DNA from: Ignavibacteriales bacterium
GTDB lineage: Bacteria > Bacteroidota > Ignavibacteria > UBA10030 > SZUA-254
Length of the DNA stretch: 64,000 bases
Assembly: GCA_016214905.1 (NCBI GenBank)
Contig: JACRMQ010000006.1
Coordinates: forward strand, 124,001 to 188,000
Direction: 5' to 3'
The position numbers were made by a program, and so were the translations under genes. Under the pieces are notes generated by a model. It was not told the DNA's origin. It did no database searches and worked only from the letters and a program-made list of their open reading frames with translations. Shown here in pieces: positions 35,703 to 45,106 of the stretch (the stretch's first letter is position 1; the number at the start of each line of letters is the position of its first letter).

Positions 35703-37685
35703 ATGCATTTTAAGATAAATAATCAAAATATTGAATCTCTTTTGGAAAAGATAAATGCCGGTGACGGCATTTTTTTAGTCATAGGAGTAGTGGCGGTCGT
35801 TACCGGAATACTTGTAGATATTTTTTTAATCAGATTAATTTGTCTAATCGTGGTTCTAAGCGTGGGAGCATTGTTCATTTTCTCCGTACGTGCAAAAGAG
35901 TTACAAATAGGAGGCATTGATCGGAAAAATAAATCACTATTGCAATCACAACACAAGAGTGACGGGATGAAGAAATTAATCTTTGATGATTTTCAAAAAA
36001 ATGCAGAACAATCATTTCGTGTTGAAGAAATTGAAGAAAAGGCATTTGAGAATAAAGACCAAATTCATGCTGATCTCAGAGAAATGGGTAGACCGCCCGT
36101 AGTTGACCCGTTTCGGAATAAGACCGTTGAACCAATCCGGCGCGATTTTGGTATTGACGATTTTTTTGATGTCAATTCCGATATATACAAAGGTGATACG
36201 GAGCCGCGAACTGAGTTTGATTTTTTGCTCAATAAAGTTTTGATGGTGATTAAAGAGGTTCTTTTCGCTCATACTGCCGCATTCTTTTGGGCGAATCGAG
36301 AAAAACAACAAGTGGTTCTCGAAGCATTCGTTTCTGATTCTCCCGGTTTATTTACATCTCGAAGATTTTCTTTCGGGCACGATCTGGTCAGCAATGTTGC
36401 CGTGACGGGCAAACCGGAATTTATTTCTGAAATAAACGATTTGTCGGAACGTGAATTATTTTGCTACTATTCCCAGTCTGCTTCTGTACGCTCCTTCGTG
36501 GGTGTCCCAGTTTATTTTTCAAGAGGCAGCAATATTGAAACTCCTCAGATGCCTGTCGCTGTTTTAATTGTAGACAGTAAAGCCTCGGATGAATTTGGAC
36601 CGGAGACTTTAACTTTGCTTGGCCGATTCACAAAGTTGCTCTCTGCACTGGTGAAAAGTTATAACGACAAATATGATTTATTGCTTGATATTGAGCTAAT
36701 GGCTTCAATTCGTAGGTTGCAAGAACGGATCAGGAGTAACTTTTCTCTCCAAACAATTGTTCAAGCATTGGCAGAAGAATCTTCAAAATTAGTAAATTGG
36801 GATTTTCTCTCAATCGTTCTTTATGATGAATCAAAAAGAGCGTGGGTTGCGAAGAAAATAATAAATCGCGCTCATGAAGGTTACATCGTAACTGAGCAAG
36901 CGATAGATTTCCCTGAGAGTCTTGCAGGAAAAACGATAAAGAATAATATCTCAACAACCATCGATGATCTAAGTGCAATATCATTGCCGAGATATTACAA
37001 CGAGGAGAAATTAGATCGGCGAGGGTCGTTCGTTTCCGTACCGATAAGTTCTTTGAATAAATGTTACGGAGCAGTGAATATTGAGAGTAAGGAAATATTC
37101 AATTTTTCTCGCCGCGATGTCGATATCCTATCGCGACTTGCGGACAATTCCGCCTCAGCGTTAGAAATATTTTACATGCGGGAAATAATCAATGAATATG
37201 TGGTGATAGATGATACTACCGGTATGTATGCTAAGAAATTTTTAATGCAGAGAATAGGAGAAGAATTACAGCGTGCCGACGATTTGGCAACAGAATTGTC
37301 TCTTCTTTTAATCACTGTTGACAGATCGGAAGAGATATCGCAACGTTTCGGTATAGACGGTTTCGAGCGTGTTATGCTTACACTTGCAAAAGCGATTAAA
37401 ACAGGTGTTCGTCCATACGATGTTGTTGGCAGATATGATACCGATAGATTCGCGATTGTATTTGTGAACACTGCAGCGAATGAAGCATTCATTTGGGCAG
37501 AAAAAATTCGCAAAACAATTGCAGGTTTAGTAATTAATCTTGACGGTAAAAGTTTCTCGATGACGATCAGCGTTGGCGTTGCCGGTGCAACCGAAGGGAT
37601 GAAAAAAGAAGAATTAGTGGGGAATACAATCGCGATTTTGAACACCGCATCTCATACCGGCGGAAATGTAGTACGAGTTTTTTAA
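35703..37685 (+). CDS. GAF-domain and degenerate GGDEF-domain signalling protein
   Basis: About 660 aa. Start at ATG 35703 precedes two hydrophobic segments (residues ~20-60); a TTG at 35637 would add 22 residues. Two GAF-like regions follow (about 165-330 and 345-500), then a GGDEF fold (510-660). The GGDEF signature is replaced by RYDTD in VVGRYDTDRFAIVF, so diguanylate cyclase activity is unlikely unless the variant is tolerated. It is probably a membrane-bound sensor that binds nucleotide or a small ligand. Divergent from the response regulator gene, 190 bp apart. Confidence 0.8.
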   Translation: MHFKINNQNIESLLEKINAGDGIFLVIGVVAVVTGILVDIFLIRLICLIVVLSVGALFIFSVRAKELQIGGIDRKNKSLLQSQHKSDGMKKLIFDDFQKNAEQSFRVEEIEEKAFENKDQIHADLREMGRPPVVDPFRNKTVEPIRRDFGIDDFFDVNSDIYKGDTEPRTEFDFLLNKVLMVIKEVLFAHTAAFFWANREKQQVVLEAFVSDSPGLFTSRRFSFGHDLVSNVAVTGKPEFISEINDLSERELFCYYSQSASVRSFVGVPVYFSRGSNIETPQMPVAVLIVDSKASDEFGPETLTLLGRFTKLLSALVKSYNDKYDLLLDIELMASIRRLQERIRSNFSLQTIVQALAEESSKLVNWDFLSIVLYDESKRAWVAKKIINRAHEGYIVTEQAIDFPESLAGKTIKNNISTTIDDLSAISLPRYYNEEKLDRRGSFVSVPISSLNKCYGAVNIESKEIFNFSRRDVDILSRLADNSASALEIFYMREIINEYVVIDDTTGMYAKKFLMQRIGEELQRADDLATELSLLLITVDRSEEISQRFGIDGFERVMLTLAKAIKTGVRPYDVVGRYDTDRFAIVFVNTAANEAFIWAEKIRKTIAGLVINLDGKSFSMTISVGVAGATEGMKKEELVGNTIAILNTASHTGGNVVRVF

Positions 37686-37718
37686 ATAATAACAATGTAA
37701 AATTAGGAAAGTAATAGT

Positions 37719-37913
37719 ATGGCAAAACAGCAATCATTCGCAGACAAAGCGGCAAAAGCAGCAATGCAACCGGGCAAAAAATGTGCCGCGTGCGGGGCTA
37801 TTAAACAACCGGTCCTGTATGTCGCATCGGAACCGTCAAAACATGGAAGTATCAGGTTCAGTCACCGTCGCGTTCAAGTATGCAAGTGCAATGAGAAAGA
37901 ATTATACGGATAA
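37719..37913 (+). CDS. Small putative zinc-binding protein
   Basis: A 64-aa protein with CAAC in GKKCAACGAIKQPVLYV and a second pair in VQVCKCNEKELYG, consistent with one zinc knuckle; the N-terminus (KQQSFADKAAKAAMQ) is basic and helical. AGGAAAG precedes the ATG. It lies upstream of the two EutN/CcmL genes on the same strand. Function unknown. Confidence 0.65.
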   Translation: MAKQQSFADKAAKAAMQPGKKCAACGAIKQPVLYVASEPSKHGSIRFSHRRVQVCKCNEKELYG

Positions 37914-38040
37914 TATTCATCCGGAATATATGCCGAAGTATTAATTTGCGCGGGGGATTCATACCCGTTCCTGATATGGTGGGAAAAGAATTCGGCAACA
38001 ACAAACCAGATTATTCGTACAATGAAAGCAGGATTCTGAA

Positions 38041-38313
38041 ATGTTTTTAGGAAAAGTTGTTGGTACTGTTTGGGCAACAAGAAAAGATGAAGAGCTTGTC
38101 GGCATGAAGTTTCAAGTTGTAAAACATGTCGGTTTAGATTACAAGTTGAAAGATACTTTCGTCGTTGCCGTTGATACAGTTCAAGCTGGCGTGGGTGATA
38201 CTGTTCTTGTCTGTAGCGGTAGTTCTGCAAGGCAAACATCATTGACTAAGAACAAACCGGTAGATGCAGTCATTATGGCTGTTGTAGATAAATTAGATAT
38301 AATAGAAAATTAG
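38041..38313 (+). CDS. Bacterial microcompartment vertex protein, EutN/CcmL family (BMC-P)
   Basis: A 90-aa pentamer-forming shell protein that caps the vertices of polyhedral microcompartments. The start FLGKVVGTVWATRKDEEL, the VAVDTVQAGVGDTVLVCSGSSAR core and the closing VDAVIMAVVDKLDI match the family along the full length. AGGA lies upstream of the ATG. A second copy follows after 8 bp. No BMC-H hexamer gene is in the window. Confidence 0.93.
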   Translation: MFLGKVVGTVWATRKDEELVGMKFQVVKHVGLDYKLKDTFVVAVDTVQAGVGDTVLVCSGSSARQTSLTKNKPVDAVIMAVVDKLDIIEN

Positions 38314-38321
38314 GCAGAATC

Positions 38322-38606
38322 GTGTTTTTCGCAAAAGTAATTGGAACCGTTTGGGCGACCCGGAAGGATGAAAGTTTGCATAATTTTAAAATGCAATTCA
38401 TTCAACCGCTCAACGCGCAAAGAAAAAATGCCGGAGATCCCATTGTGGCGATAGATACAGTGGGTGCGGGTCCCGGAGAAACAGTTATCTACATTACAGC
38501 CCGTGAGGCAACAATACCGCTACCGGTTGAGATGGCTCCGGTTGACGCGAGTATTGTAGGAATCGTAGACCGGATCGATCTCGATAATCGGTTTATTGGC
38601 GGATAA
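38322..38606 (+). CDS. Bacterial microcompartment vertex protein, EutN/CcmL family (BMC-P), second copy
   Basis: A 94-aa paralogue of the preceding gene, beginning at GTG: FFAKVIGTVWATRKDESL, IVAIDTVGAGPGETVIYITA and VDASIVGIVDRIDL. The two differ at many positions, so this is an old duplication, suited to non-identical pentamers or alternative vertices. It precedes rpoD by 27 bp and may share its transcript. Confidence 0.92.
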   Translation: MFFAKVIGTVWATRKDESLHNFKMQFIQPLNAQRKNAGDPIVAIDTVGAGPGETVIYITAREATIPLPVEMAPVDASIVGIVDRIDLDNRFIGG

Positions 38607-38633
38607 CACAGCGTAGGATTATAAGGATGCTAT

Positions 38634-39491
38634 ATGGCAAAAGGAAATAAACAGTTTACAACACGGGAAAGTCAATCGCTTGATAAGTATCTTCAAGAGA
38701 TAGGTAAAGTAGAACTACTCAATGCTGAAGATGAAATTGATCTTGCGCGAAGAATAAAAAAAGGGGATCAAAAAGCTCTTGAAAAATTAACGAAAGCTAA
38801 CTTACGATTTGTTGTCAGTGTGGCGAAGCAATACCAGAATCAGGGTTTGTCGTTAGGAGATTTAATTAACGAGGGAAATTTAGGTCTAATCAAAGCTGCG
38901 AAACGTTTCGATGAAACACGTGGATTTAAATTTATCTCTTATGCTGTTTGGTGGATTCGACAATCTATCCTTCAGGCATTGGCGGAACAATCTCGAATCG
39001 TAAGATTACCTCTGAATCGCGTAGGTGCGTTGAATAAAATCGGCAAAGCTTTCAGCACGCTTGAACAGGAATTTGAGCGTGAGCCAAGCGCAAGCGAACT
39101 GGCGGAAGAACTCGATATGTCGCTATTTGAAGTAGCCGACACATTGAAAATTTCAGGCAGACATTTATCCATGGATGCACCATTTGTGCAGGGTGAAGAC
39201 AACAGATTACTCGATGTTATTCAGGATGAGCGTACACCGATGCCCGATCATGTGTTAATCAAAGAATCGTTGAGTAAAGAAGTAGAGCGTGCTTTGAGTA
39301 CGCTGACCGAACGCGAAGCGGAAGTTATTCGATTGTACTTCGGTCTAGGGAGGGAACATTCGTTGACACTGGAAGAAATCGGAGAGAAATTTCAACTAAC
39401 TCGCGAACGCGTCAGACAGATAAAAGAAAAGGCAATCCGAAGATTGCGGCACGCATCGCGCAGCAAACAATTACGTGCATATCTTGGCTAA
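38634..39491 (+). CDS. rpoD: Primary RNA polymerase sigma factor (RpoD/SigA type, short form)
   Basis: A 285-aa sigma-70 family factor with regions 1.2 ([13 protein letters not shown]), 2 ([17 protein letters not shown], the -10-recognising [13 protein letters not shown]), 3 and 4.2 ([29 protein letters not shown]). The missing long region 1.1 and non-conserved region give the ~290 aa length typical of the housekeeping sigma of Bacteroidota/Chlorobi-type bacteria. It directs RNA polymerase to most promoters. Confidence 0.93.
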   Translation: MAKGNKQFTTRESQSLDKYLQEIGKVELLNAEDEIDLARRIKKGDQKALEKLTKANLRFVVSVAKQYQNQGLSLGDLINEGNLGLIKAAKRFDETRGFKFISYAVWWIRQSILQALAEQSRIVRLPLNRVGALNKIGKAFSTLEQEFEREPSASELAEELDMSLFEVADTLKISGRHLSMDAPFVQGEDNRLLDVIQDERTPMPDHVLIKESLSKEVERALSTLTEREAEVIRLYFGLGREHSLTLEEIGEKFQLTRERVRQIKEKAIRRLRHASRSKQLRAYLG

Positions 39492-39497
39492 AAGTGC

Positions 39498-39528
39498 GAG
39501 CCATCCTGATACGGATGGCTCTTTGATT
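39498..39528 (+). terminator. Rho-independent terminator after rpoD
   Basis: Perfect 9-bp stem GAGCCATCC (39498-39506) / GGATGGCTC (39513-39521), loop of 6, followed by TTTGATTT. Confidence 0.75.
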
Positions 39529-39548
39529 TAATTTTCAGATTCAGCTTC

Positions 39549-40151
39549 GTGCGAAAAATTCTATTCATCATATTGTCATTTTTTATATTAACTTTCTCAA
39601 CAGGGTGTTCGCCTCAGCAACAGATTTTTAAGAAAGTGGATATGACCGATACATTGAAGATCGAGGCAACAGAAGATCCTCAAGTTGATGAAGAGGATGA
39701 AGAAATCCCCGATACGGAAATTATTGAACCAACCGATGAGATTGAATCGAGAATATTGATATCGGAAGATAATCCTTCAGTTGACCGGCATAAACTACTC
39801 AGCGAAATTATGCCGCTGATGAGAACACCTTACCGGAAAAAAGGAATCGGTAATAAAGGTTTCGATTGTTCGGGCTTCACGAAGAAGGTATATCAGGATG
39901 GATTGGGATATGAATTGCCGCGCTCAAGTAAGGCTCAATTCTCTCTCGGTCAGCGCGTAGATCGAGATAGTTTAAAATTCGGTGATCTTGTTTTTTTTAA
40001 AACTCGCCGGACTATACCATCGCATGTTGGAATTTATGTTGGTGATGGACTTTTTGCCCACGCGAGTTTAAAAATTGGTGTTACAATTTCTCTTCTCGAC
40101 AGTAAATATTATAAAAAACGTTATGTAGGCGCGCGCCGCATCATAGAATGA
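39549..40151 (+). CDS. NlpC/P60 family lipoprotein peptidase
   Basis: A 200-aa lipoprotein: GTG start, signal with lipobox FSTGC (mature Cys about residue 20), an acidic spacer (residues ~35-75) and an NlpC/P60 cysteine peptidase domain. The catalytic Cys is in GFDCSGFTKKVY, the His in SHVGIYVGDGLFAHAS. Such enzymes cut peptidoglycan stem peptides in the periplasm or at the outer membrane. Confidence 0.88.
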   Translation: MRKILFIILSFFILTFSTGCSPQQQIFKKVDMTDTLKIEATEDPQVDEEDEEIPDTEIIEPTDEIESRILISEDNPSVDRHKLLSEIMPLMRTPYRKKGIGNKGFDCSGFTKKVYQDGLGYELPRSSKAQFSLGQRVDRDSLKFGDLVFFKTRRTIPSHVGIYVGDGLFAHASLKIGVTISLLDSKYYKKRYVGARRIIE

Positions 40152-40206
40152 TATTTTCTCCATCATTCTCTACATTAAATTATTAAAGTATCATAAAAAA
40201 AATAGT

Positions 40207-40764
40207 ATGGCAGTTTTACCGATTTACACAGATGGTTCTCCGGTTCTCCGCAAGAAAGCTCAACACTTGACAAAAATTACCGATGCAACAATTCAGTTTA
40301 TTCTGGATATGTTCGAAACAATGCGGAAAGCTAACGGTATTGGGTTAGCTGCAAATCAGGTCGGGGTTCTAAAACGGATTATCATCGTCGATGTGTCGGA
40401 AGTCGAAGGTTATGAAGAGACGAAACCGACCGCATATATCAATCCGGAAGTCGTCGTGGAAAAAGAAAAATTAGTTATGGAGGAAGGATGTCTTAGTGTG
40501 CCAAATATTCGCGATGAAGTGGAGCGCGCAGAAACTATTCGTCTCAGATATCGTGATTCGAATTTCGAACTCGTCGAAACAGAACTGAGCGGATTACCAG
40601 CTCGTGTGGCACTTCATGAGATCGATCATCTGGACGGGATACTTTTCGTCGACAGGTTATCGCCCGAAAAAAAAGAAGCGCACATGGAAGAATTAAAAAA
40701 AATCAGAAACGGAGAAATCGAAGTGGATTATCCGGTTATAACAGCACCCGACGCAGCGGTCTGA
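40207..40764 (+). CDS. def: Peptide deformylase
   Basis: A 185-aa metalloenzyme removing the formyl group from nascent proteins. All three motifs are present: GIGLAANQVG, EEGCLSVP (metal Cys) and HEIDHLDG (HExxH-type metal site). It lies 21 bp upstream of fmt, the enzyme that adds the formyl group to initiator tRNA. Confidence 0.97.
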   Translation: MAVLPIYTDGSPVLRKKAQHLTKITDATIQFILDMFETMRKANGIGLAANQVGVLKRIIIVDVSEVEGYEETKPTAYINPEVVVEKEKLVMEEGCLSVPNIRDEVERAETIRLRYRDSNFELVETELSGLPARVALHEIDHLDGILFVDRLSPEKKEAHMEELKKIRNGEIEVDYPVITAPDAAV

Positions 40765-40785
40765 AAGATTCCGGGGAATCATCAA

Positions 40786-41706
40786 ATGCGAATAGTTTTT
40801 ATGGGCTCACCCGAGTTTGCACTGCCAAGTCTCAGTATTTTAATCGAGCATAAACATGAGATTTTATCAGTAGTTACTGTCCCCGATAAACCGGCAGGCA
40901 GGGGATTGCATGTTACATCTTCACCTGCGAAACTATTTGCTCTCGAACGAAATATACCTGTGTTTCAACCGCAATCGTTGAAAGATAATAACTTTATTGA
41001 AGAACTAAAGAATCTTAAACCGGAACTATTTGTCATAGTCGCGTTTAAAATTCTTCCACCTGAAATTTATAAAATTCCTGTCTACGGTTCGTTCAATCTG
41101 CACGCTTCTCTTTTGCCAAAATACCGCGGCGCAGCTCCGATCAATTGGGCTGTGATCAACGGAGAAAAGGAAACCGGAGTCACAACTTTTTTCTTACAGG
41201 ATAAGATTGATACCGGTAATATCATTCTTCAGGCGCGATTGCCGATAGGGGAAAATGAATCCGCAGGCGAGGTGCATGATAAACTTGCGGATATCGGCGC
41301 CGAGGTTGTGCTGCACACTGTCAATCTTATATCAATGGGGCGCGCTATAGCAAAACCGCAGGAAGATTCCAATGCTACCTCGGCTCCAAAAATATTTAAA
41401 GAAATGTGCCGGATCGATTGGAACAAAAATGCAGTTGCGGTGCATAATTTTATCAGAGGGTTATCTCCGCATCCAACCGCATTCACGTCTCACAAAGGAA
41501 AGAAAATTAAAATTTACAAATCAAAAATTGCCGGTGATATGAAATTTGCACCGGGTGCTATTTCAGTTTCGGTATCCCGCTTATTCATTGGTACCGGAGA
41601 TGGCGCAGTGGAAATTCTCGAACTTCAGCTGGAAGGTAAAAATAAATTGTCGTCGGAAGAATTCTTAAGAGGATATCAATTTGATAGAGAGGATTTATTG
41701 GTGTGA
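40786..41706 (+). CDS. fmt: Methionyl-tRNA formyltransferase
   Basis: A 306-aa enzyme formylating initiator Met-tRNA with 10-formyl-THF. N-terminal FMGSPEFALPSL, the folate-site motif FNLHASLLPKYRGAAPINWA and the C-terminal OB-like domain (LSPHPTAFT) are complete. Overlaps the rhodanese gene by 4 bp (GTGA). Confidence 0.97.
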   Translation: MRIVFMGSPEFALPSLSILIEHKHEILSVVTVPDKPAGRGLHVTSSPAKLFALERNIPVFQPQSLKDNNFIEELKNLKPELFVIVAFKILPPEIYKIPVYGSFNLHASLLPKYRGAAPINWAVINGEKETGVTTFFLQDKIDTGNIILQARLPIGENESAGEVHDKLADIGAEVVLHTVNLISMGRAIAKPQEDSNATSAPKIFKEMCRIDWNKNAVAVHNFIRGLSPHPTAFTSHKGKKIKIYKSKIAGDMKFAPGAISVSVSRLFIGTGDGAVEILELQLEGKNKLSSEEFLRGYQFDREDLLV

Positions 41707-42359
41707 AAATGTTGAATCGCTTCTCTCCGTTGGTAAAAGAAATATTGGTAATTGTCTCTGTTTCGATTCTCGTGTCTTTATTGTTCAATACTTTTTCAGG
41801 GAAAGGATTGCCGCTGATCCGGAAAGAGATCGTAAAAGTTCAGGCGGCAGATTCGGTGTTGTTCTCACCAACCACATCCAAGATTGATTCTGCGTTATTG
41901 ATTCAACCGGATTCTTCAATTACGAAAAATATTAAAGTGATTGCCCCGCTTCACGAACAGGCGCTTCGGAATCCGGATTCGGTCATAAGTTCATCGAATA
42001 AAAATTCAACAACATATTATACCACAATCACCTTGACTCAGTTGCAACGGTTATTAAATGAAAATCGTGGTTTCCTTATCGACGCGCGCAATGCCGATGA
42101 ATACAATCAAGGTCATATCGCGAAAGCGAAGAATATGCCCGCGTTGGATGTTGATAAACATTTTGCCGAACTCGTAACTATTCCGCGCGATACACTTATG
42201 CTTCTTTACTGCAACAATGCCGATTGCCACCTCTCCCATTTGCTGGCAGATTTTCTCCGCAATTTGGAATTCAAAAAGATATATATCTATGAAGATGGTT
42301 GGGATGGTTGGATTAAAGCCGGCATGCCGGTCGATAGTTCGAAAGGAGGAGATAAATAA
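41703..42359 (+). CDS. Membrane-anchored rhodanese-domain protein
   Basis: A 218-aa protein with one N-terminal membrane anchor (IVSVSILVSLLFNTF), a ~75-residue Ser/Thr-rich spacer and a C-terminal rhodanese domain: LIDARNADEYNQGHIAKAKNMP and the active-site loop LYCNNADCHLS, with Cys in the persulfide position. The GTG start overlaps the fmt stop. It probably moves sulfane sulfur or protein thiols outside the cytoplasm; it precedes a DoxX/MauE-like gene. Confidence 0.85.
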   Translation: MKMLNRFSPLVKEILVIVSVSILVSLLFNTFSGKGLPLIRKEIVKVQAADSVLFSPTTSKIDSALLIQPDSSITKNIKVIAPLHEQALRNPDSVISSSNKNSTTYYTTITLTQLQRLLNENRGFLIDARNADEYNQGHIAKAKNMPALDVDKHFAELVTIPRDTLMLLYCNNADCHLSHLLADFLRNLEFKKIYIYEDGWDGWIKAGMPVDSSKGGDK

Positions 42360-42360
42360 T

Positions 42361-42804
42361 ATGAAAAATCTACTTTCGAACAGATATATTATTTTATTCT
42401 CACGATTAGTTCTCGGAATAATTTTTATAATTGCTAGCAGCGATAAGATTGCTCACCCTGAACTTTTTGCTCTGAGCATCAGCGGTTATAAATTATTGCC
42501 TCTTTATTTGATCAATCTTTTTGCCATCGTATTGCCATGGCTCGAAATGATCACAGGATTATTTTTGATAAGCGGGATATTTGTTAAATCAAGCAGTGCG
42601 ATTCTCGCTTTTCTTATCACTGTATTCATCGGAGCGATTTCATTAGCCATGATACAGAAATTGGAGATTGATTGTGGCTGTTTTGGCGCGGGGAAAGGAT
42701 CGCAAGTCGGATGGCTGCGCATAATTGAAGACATAGGTATGCTTATCCTTTGCGGGCATATTTATTATTTTTACCGCGATCCAAATCTGTATCCTAAGAA
42801 TTAA
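42361..42804 (+). CDS. DoxX/MauE family redox-associated membrane protein
   Basis: About 147 aa with four predicted membrane helices. The ATG at 42361 directly after the rhodanese stop is preferred to the longer open frame from 42217, which overlaps the rhodanese gene. The motif DCGCFGAGKGSQVGW near residue 105 holds a Cys pair as in MauE/DoxX-like proteins that maintain disulfides or quinone-linked thiol oxidation. With the adjacent rhodanese it may form a membrane thiol/sulfur module. Confidence 0.8.
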   Translation: MKNLLSNRYIILFSRLVLGIIFIIASSDKIAHPELFALSISGYKLLPLYLINLFAIVLPWLEMITGLFLISGIFVKSSSAILAFLITVFIGAISLAMIQKLEIDCGCFGAGKGSQVGWLRIIEDIGMLILCGHIYYFYRDPNLYPKN

Positions 42805-42962
42805 TACATCACAGTCGGGATTTAAGAGAAGGACTTCATTGCATTATCAATAAAAAAGCTTTATATTTCTCAGTAAATAATGTGATAATTTGAATTACAT
42901 CGAAACTCGAACCGACATTTATTTCAAAAATTTGGAAACGCCTTCGTTAGCTCAGAGACTGT

Positions 42963-43757
42963 ATGAATAAAATCATTACGATAACGAATCAAAAAGGGGG
43001 AGTGGGTAAAACCACAACCGCAATTAACCTTGCCGCTGGCGTTGCGGTTGCTGAATTTACCACCCTTCTCATCGATATAGATCCTCAGGCAAACTCCACA
43101 AGCGGTCTTGGTGTTGATGTCCGGTCCGAAGGCAATAATGTTTATGATGTCTTGATCAACGGTGTTGATCCTCACGATGTAATAGTAAAAACCGAAATGC
43201 CGTTTCTTTCTCTTCTGCCATCAAACATCAATCTCGTTGGCGCTGAAGTTGAACTTGTGGATATGGAAAATCGTGAGTCGATACTTAAAGTGATTGTTGA
43301 TAAAGTTCGAGATGATTACGATTTTATTTTTATCGATTGTCCGCCTTCACTCGGGCTCTTAACGCTAAACGGACTTGTTGCCGCCGATTCTGTTATCATA
43401 CCGGTGCAATGCGAGTATTACGCCCTTGAGGGACTGGGACAGCTTTTGAACACAATTAATATTGTACAGAGAGGATTGAATAAAAATCTGGAAATTGAAG
43501 GAGTGCTGATGACGATGTACGACAGCCGGCTTCGCCTCTCGAACCAGATTGTTGAAGAAGTGAAGAAACATTTCGGCGATAAAGTATTTGCCACAATCAT
43601 TTCCAGGAATGTTCGGCTCAGTGAAGCGCCAAGTTACGGAAAGCCGATCCTCCTTTATGAAGCAATTTCATCAGGTGCGAAAAATTATATGGAACTCGCG
43701 AAGGAATTTCTCCGTCGCCAACAATCCGCTGAAGCAAAGGCAGCACTGAATCTATAA
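42963..43757 (+). CDS. parA: Chromosome partitioning ATPase ParA (Soj)
   Basis: A 264-aa deviant-Walker ATPase: [49 protein letters not shown]. It pairs with ParB, whose gene starts 3 bp after the stop, to segregate chromosome origins. Often located near oriC, but no dnaA or oriC features are seen here. Confidence 0.95.
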   Translation: MNKIITITNQKGGVGKTTTAINLAAGVAVAEFTTLLIDIDPQANSTSGLGVDVRSEGNNVYDVLINGVDPHDVIVKTEMPFLSLLPSNINLVGAEVELVDMENRESILKVIVDKVRDDYDFIFIDCPPSLGLLTLNGLVAADSVIIPVQCEYYALEGLGQLLNTINIVQRGLNKNLEIEGVLMTMYDSRLRLSNQIVEEVKKHFGDKVFATIISRNVRLSEAPSYGKPILLYEAISSGAKNYMELAKEFLRRQQSAEAKAALNL

Positions 43758-43760
43758 CCT

Positions 43761-44672
43761 ATGTCTAAACAGAAAGGTGGACTTGGCAGAGGATTATCGG
43801 CTTTAATAAGACCTACAGCGCAGGAGACGACTCCGACTTCGTCGGCCAAATTCGTTGAAACTGCCGCTCCGAATAAACCGTTATCCCATATCGAAGTTGC
43901 CAAAATACGACCAAATCCGTTTCAACCACGCGCCGACTTTGATCCTCAAGCACTCGATGAGTTGAAAGAATCGATCAAGCAAAAAGGTATCATTCAAGCG
44001 GTAACGGTTCGGTTGGCGAAAGACGGGATGTATGAATTGATTTCAGGTGAGCGTAGAATCCGTGCCGCCACCGACATCGGAATGAAAACCGTTCCTGCTT
44101 ATATCATCGAAGTTAAACTCGATGAGGAAATGCTTGAACTCGCTCTCATCGAAAATTTACAGCGCGAGCATCTGAATTCAATCGAAATCGCGATCTCATA
44201 CCAGCGCTTGATGAATGATATAGGATTGACTGCTGAAGATATCGCTAAAAAAGTCAGTAAGGATCGCACCACTGTCGTGAATTTTCTTCGTTTGCTGAAG
44301 CTTCCGAAAATAATTCAGGACGCATTAAGAAAAGATAAATTAACAATGGGGCACGCGCGCGCGCTTATCTCCTTGCCTGACGAACAGACACAGCTTCGTA
44401 TCTTCGATAAGATTTTAAAGAAAGACCTGAACGTGCGGCAAGTTGAAAAGTTAGTTCGCGAAGCAGGTAAGAAAAACGGAAAGAAATCATCGCGTAACCT
44501 GAGGAGTCCCGGAACGGTAGAGGATAATTTAGCGGAACGGCTTCAACAGATACTCGGGACAAAAGTGAGAGTGAATTCTCAGGAAGCGGGACGCGGAGAA
44601 ATTATAATTGAATTCTATAACAGCGACGATTTAGGAAGGTTATTCGATCTTCTATCGTCAATCGAATCATAG
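43761..44672 (+). CDS. parB: Chromosome partitioning protein ParB (Spo0J)
   Basis: A 303-aa CTP-dependent DNA clamp: N-terminal [12 protein letters not shown] (ParA-stimulating), [12 protein letters not shown], the CTP/arginine motif [11 protein letters not shown], the helix-turn-helix ([26 protein letters not shown] split over residues ~145-170) and a C-terminal dimerisation region. It binds parS; no parS copy (tgtttcacgtgaaaca) was noticed in the window. Confidence 0.94.
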   Translation: MSKQKGGLGRGLSALIRPTAQETTPTSSAKFVETAAPNKPLSHIEVAKIRPNPFQPRADFDPQALDELKESIKQKGIIQAVTVRLAKDGMYELISGERRIRAATDIGMKTVPAYIIEVKLDEEMLELALIENLQREHLNSIEIAISYQRLMNDIGLTAEDIAKKVSKDRTTVVNFLRLLKLPKIIQDALRKDKLTMGHARALISLPDEQTQLRIFDKILKKDLNVRQVEKLVREAGKKNGKKSSRNLRSPGTVEDNLAERLQQILGTKVRVNSQEAGRGEIIIEFYNSDDLGRLFDLLSSIES

Positions 44673-44683
44673 GAAAATATCTC

Positions 44684-45073
44684 ATGAATAAATCTGTCAT
44701 ATTAACAAAAGAAGCTCCTGCCCCAATCGGGCCATACAATCAAGCGATAAAAGCAACCGGTTCATTTTTATTCACAGCGGGTCAAGTACCGATCGATCCC
44801 CACGGTGGTCAGGTTGTACAGGGCGACATTAAAACTCAAACGCGTCTCGTGATGAAAAATCTTCAGGCGATTTTGGAAAAAGCCGGATGCTCTTTTGAAA
44901 ATGTCGTAAAGACAACTGTCTTTTTAAAAGATATGAATGAATTCGCGGGAATGAACGAAGTATATGCCGAATTTTTCAAAGCTGACCCGCCGGCTCGATC
45001 GACTGTGGAAGTGGCGCGGTTGCCGCGAGACGTCCGCGTTGAGATCGAAGCGATTGCTTTAGTGAATGAATAA
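44684..45073 (+). CDS. ridA: RidA family reactive-intermediate deaminase
   Basis: A 129-aa trimeric enzyme that hydrolyses reactive 2-iminoacids/enamines. The family text [24 protein letters not shown] and the C-terminal [24 protein letters not shown] (catalytic Arg and Glu) is complete. Located 11 bp downstream of parB in the same direction. Confidence 0.95.
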   Translation: MNKSVILTKEAPAPIGPYNQAIKATGSFLFTAGQVPIDPHGGQVVQGDIKTQTRLVMKNLQAILEKAGCSFENVVKTTVFLKDMNEFAGMNEVYAEFFKADPPARSTVEVARLPRDVRVEIEAIALVNE

Positions 45074-45106
45074 GATGTGTAATATTGCGAAAATAAAATC
45101 AATATC

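Noticed and set aside
42217-42360. Upstream extension of the DoxX/MauE-like gene
   Set aside because: It overlaps the rhodanese gene in another frame; the ATG at 42361 directly after that gene's stop gives a normal membrane-protein N-terminus.
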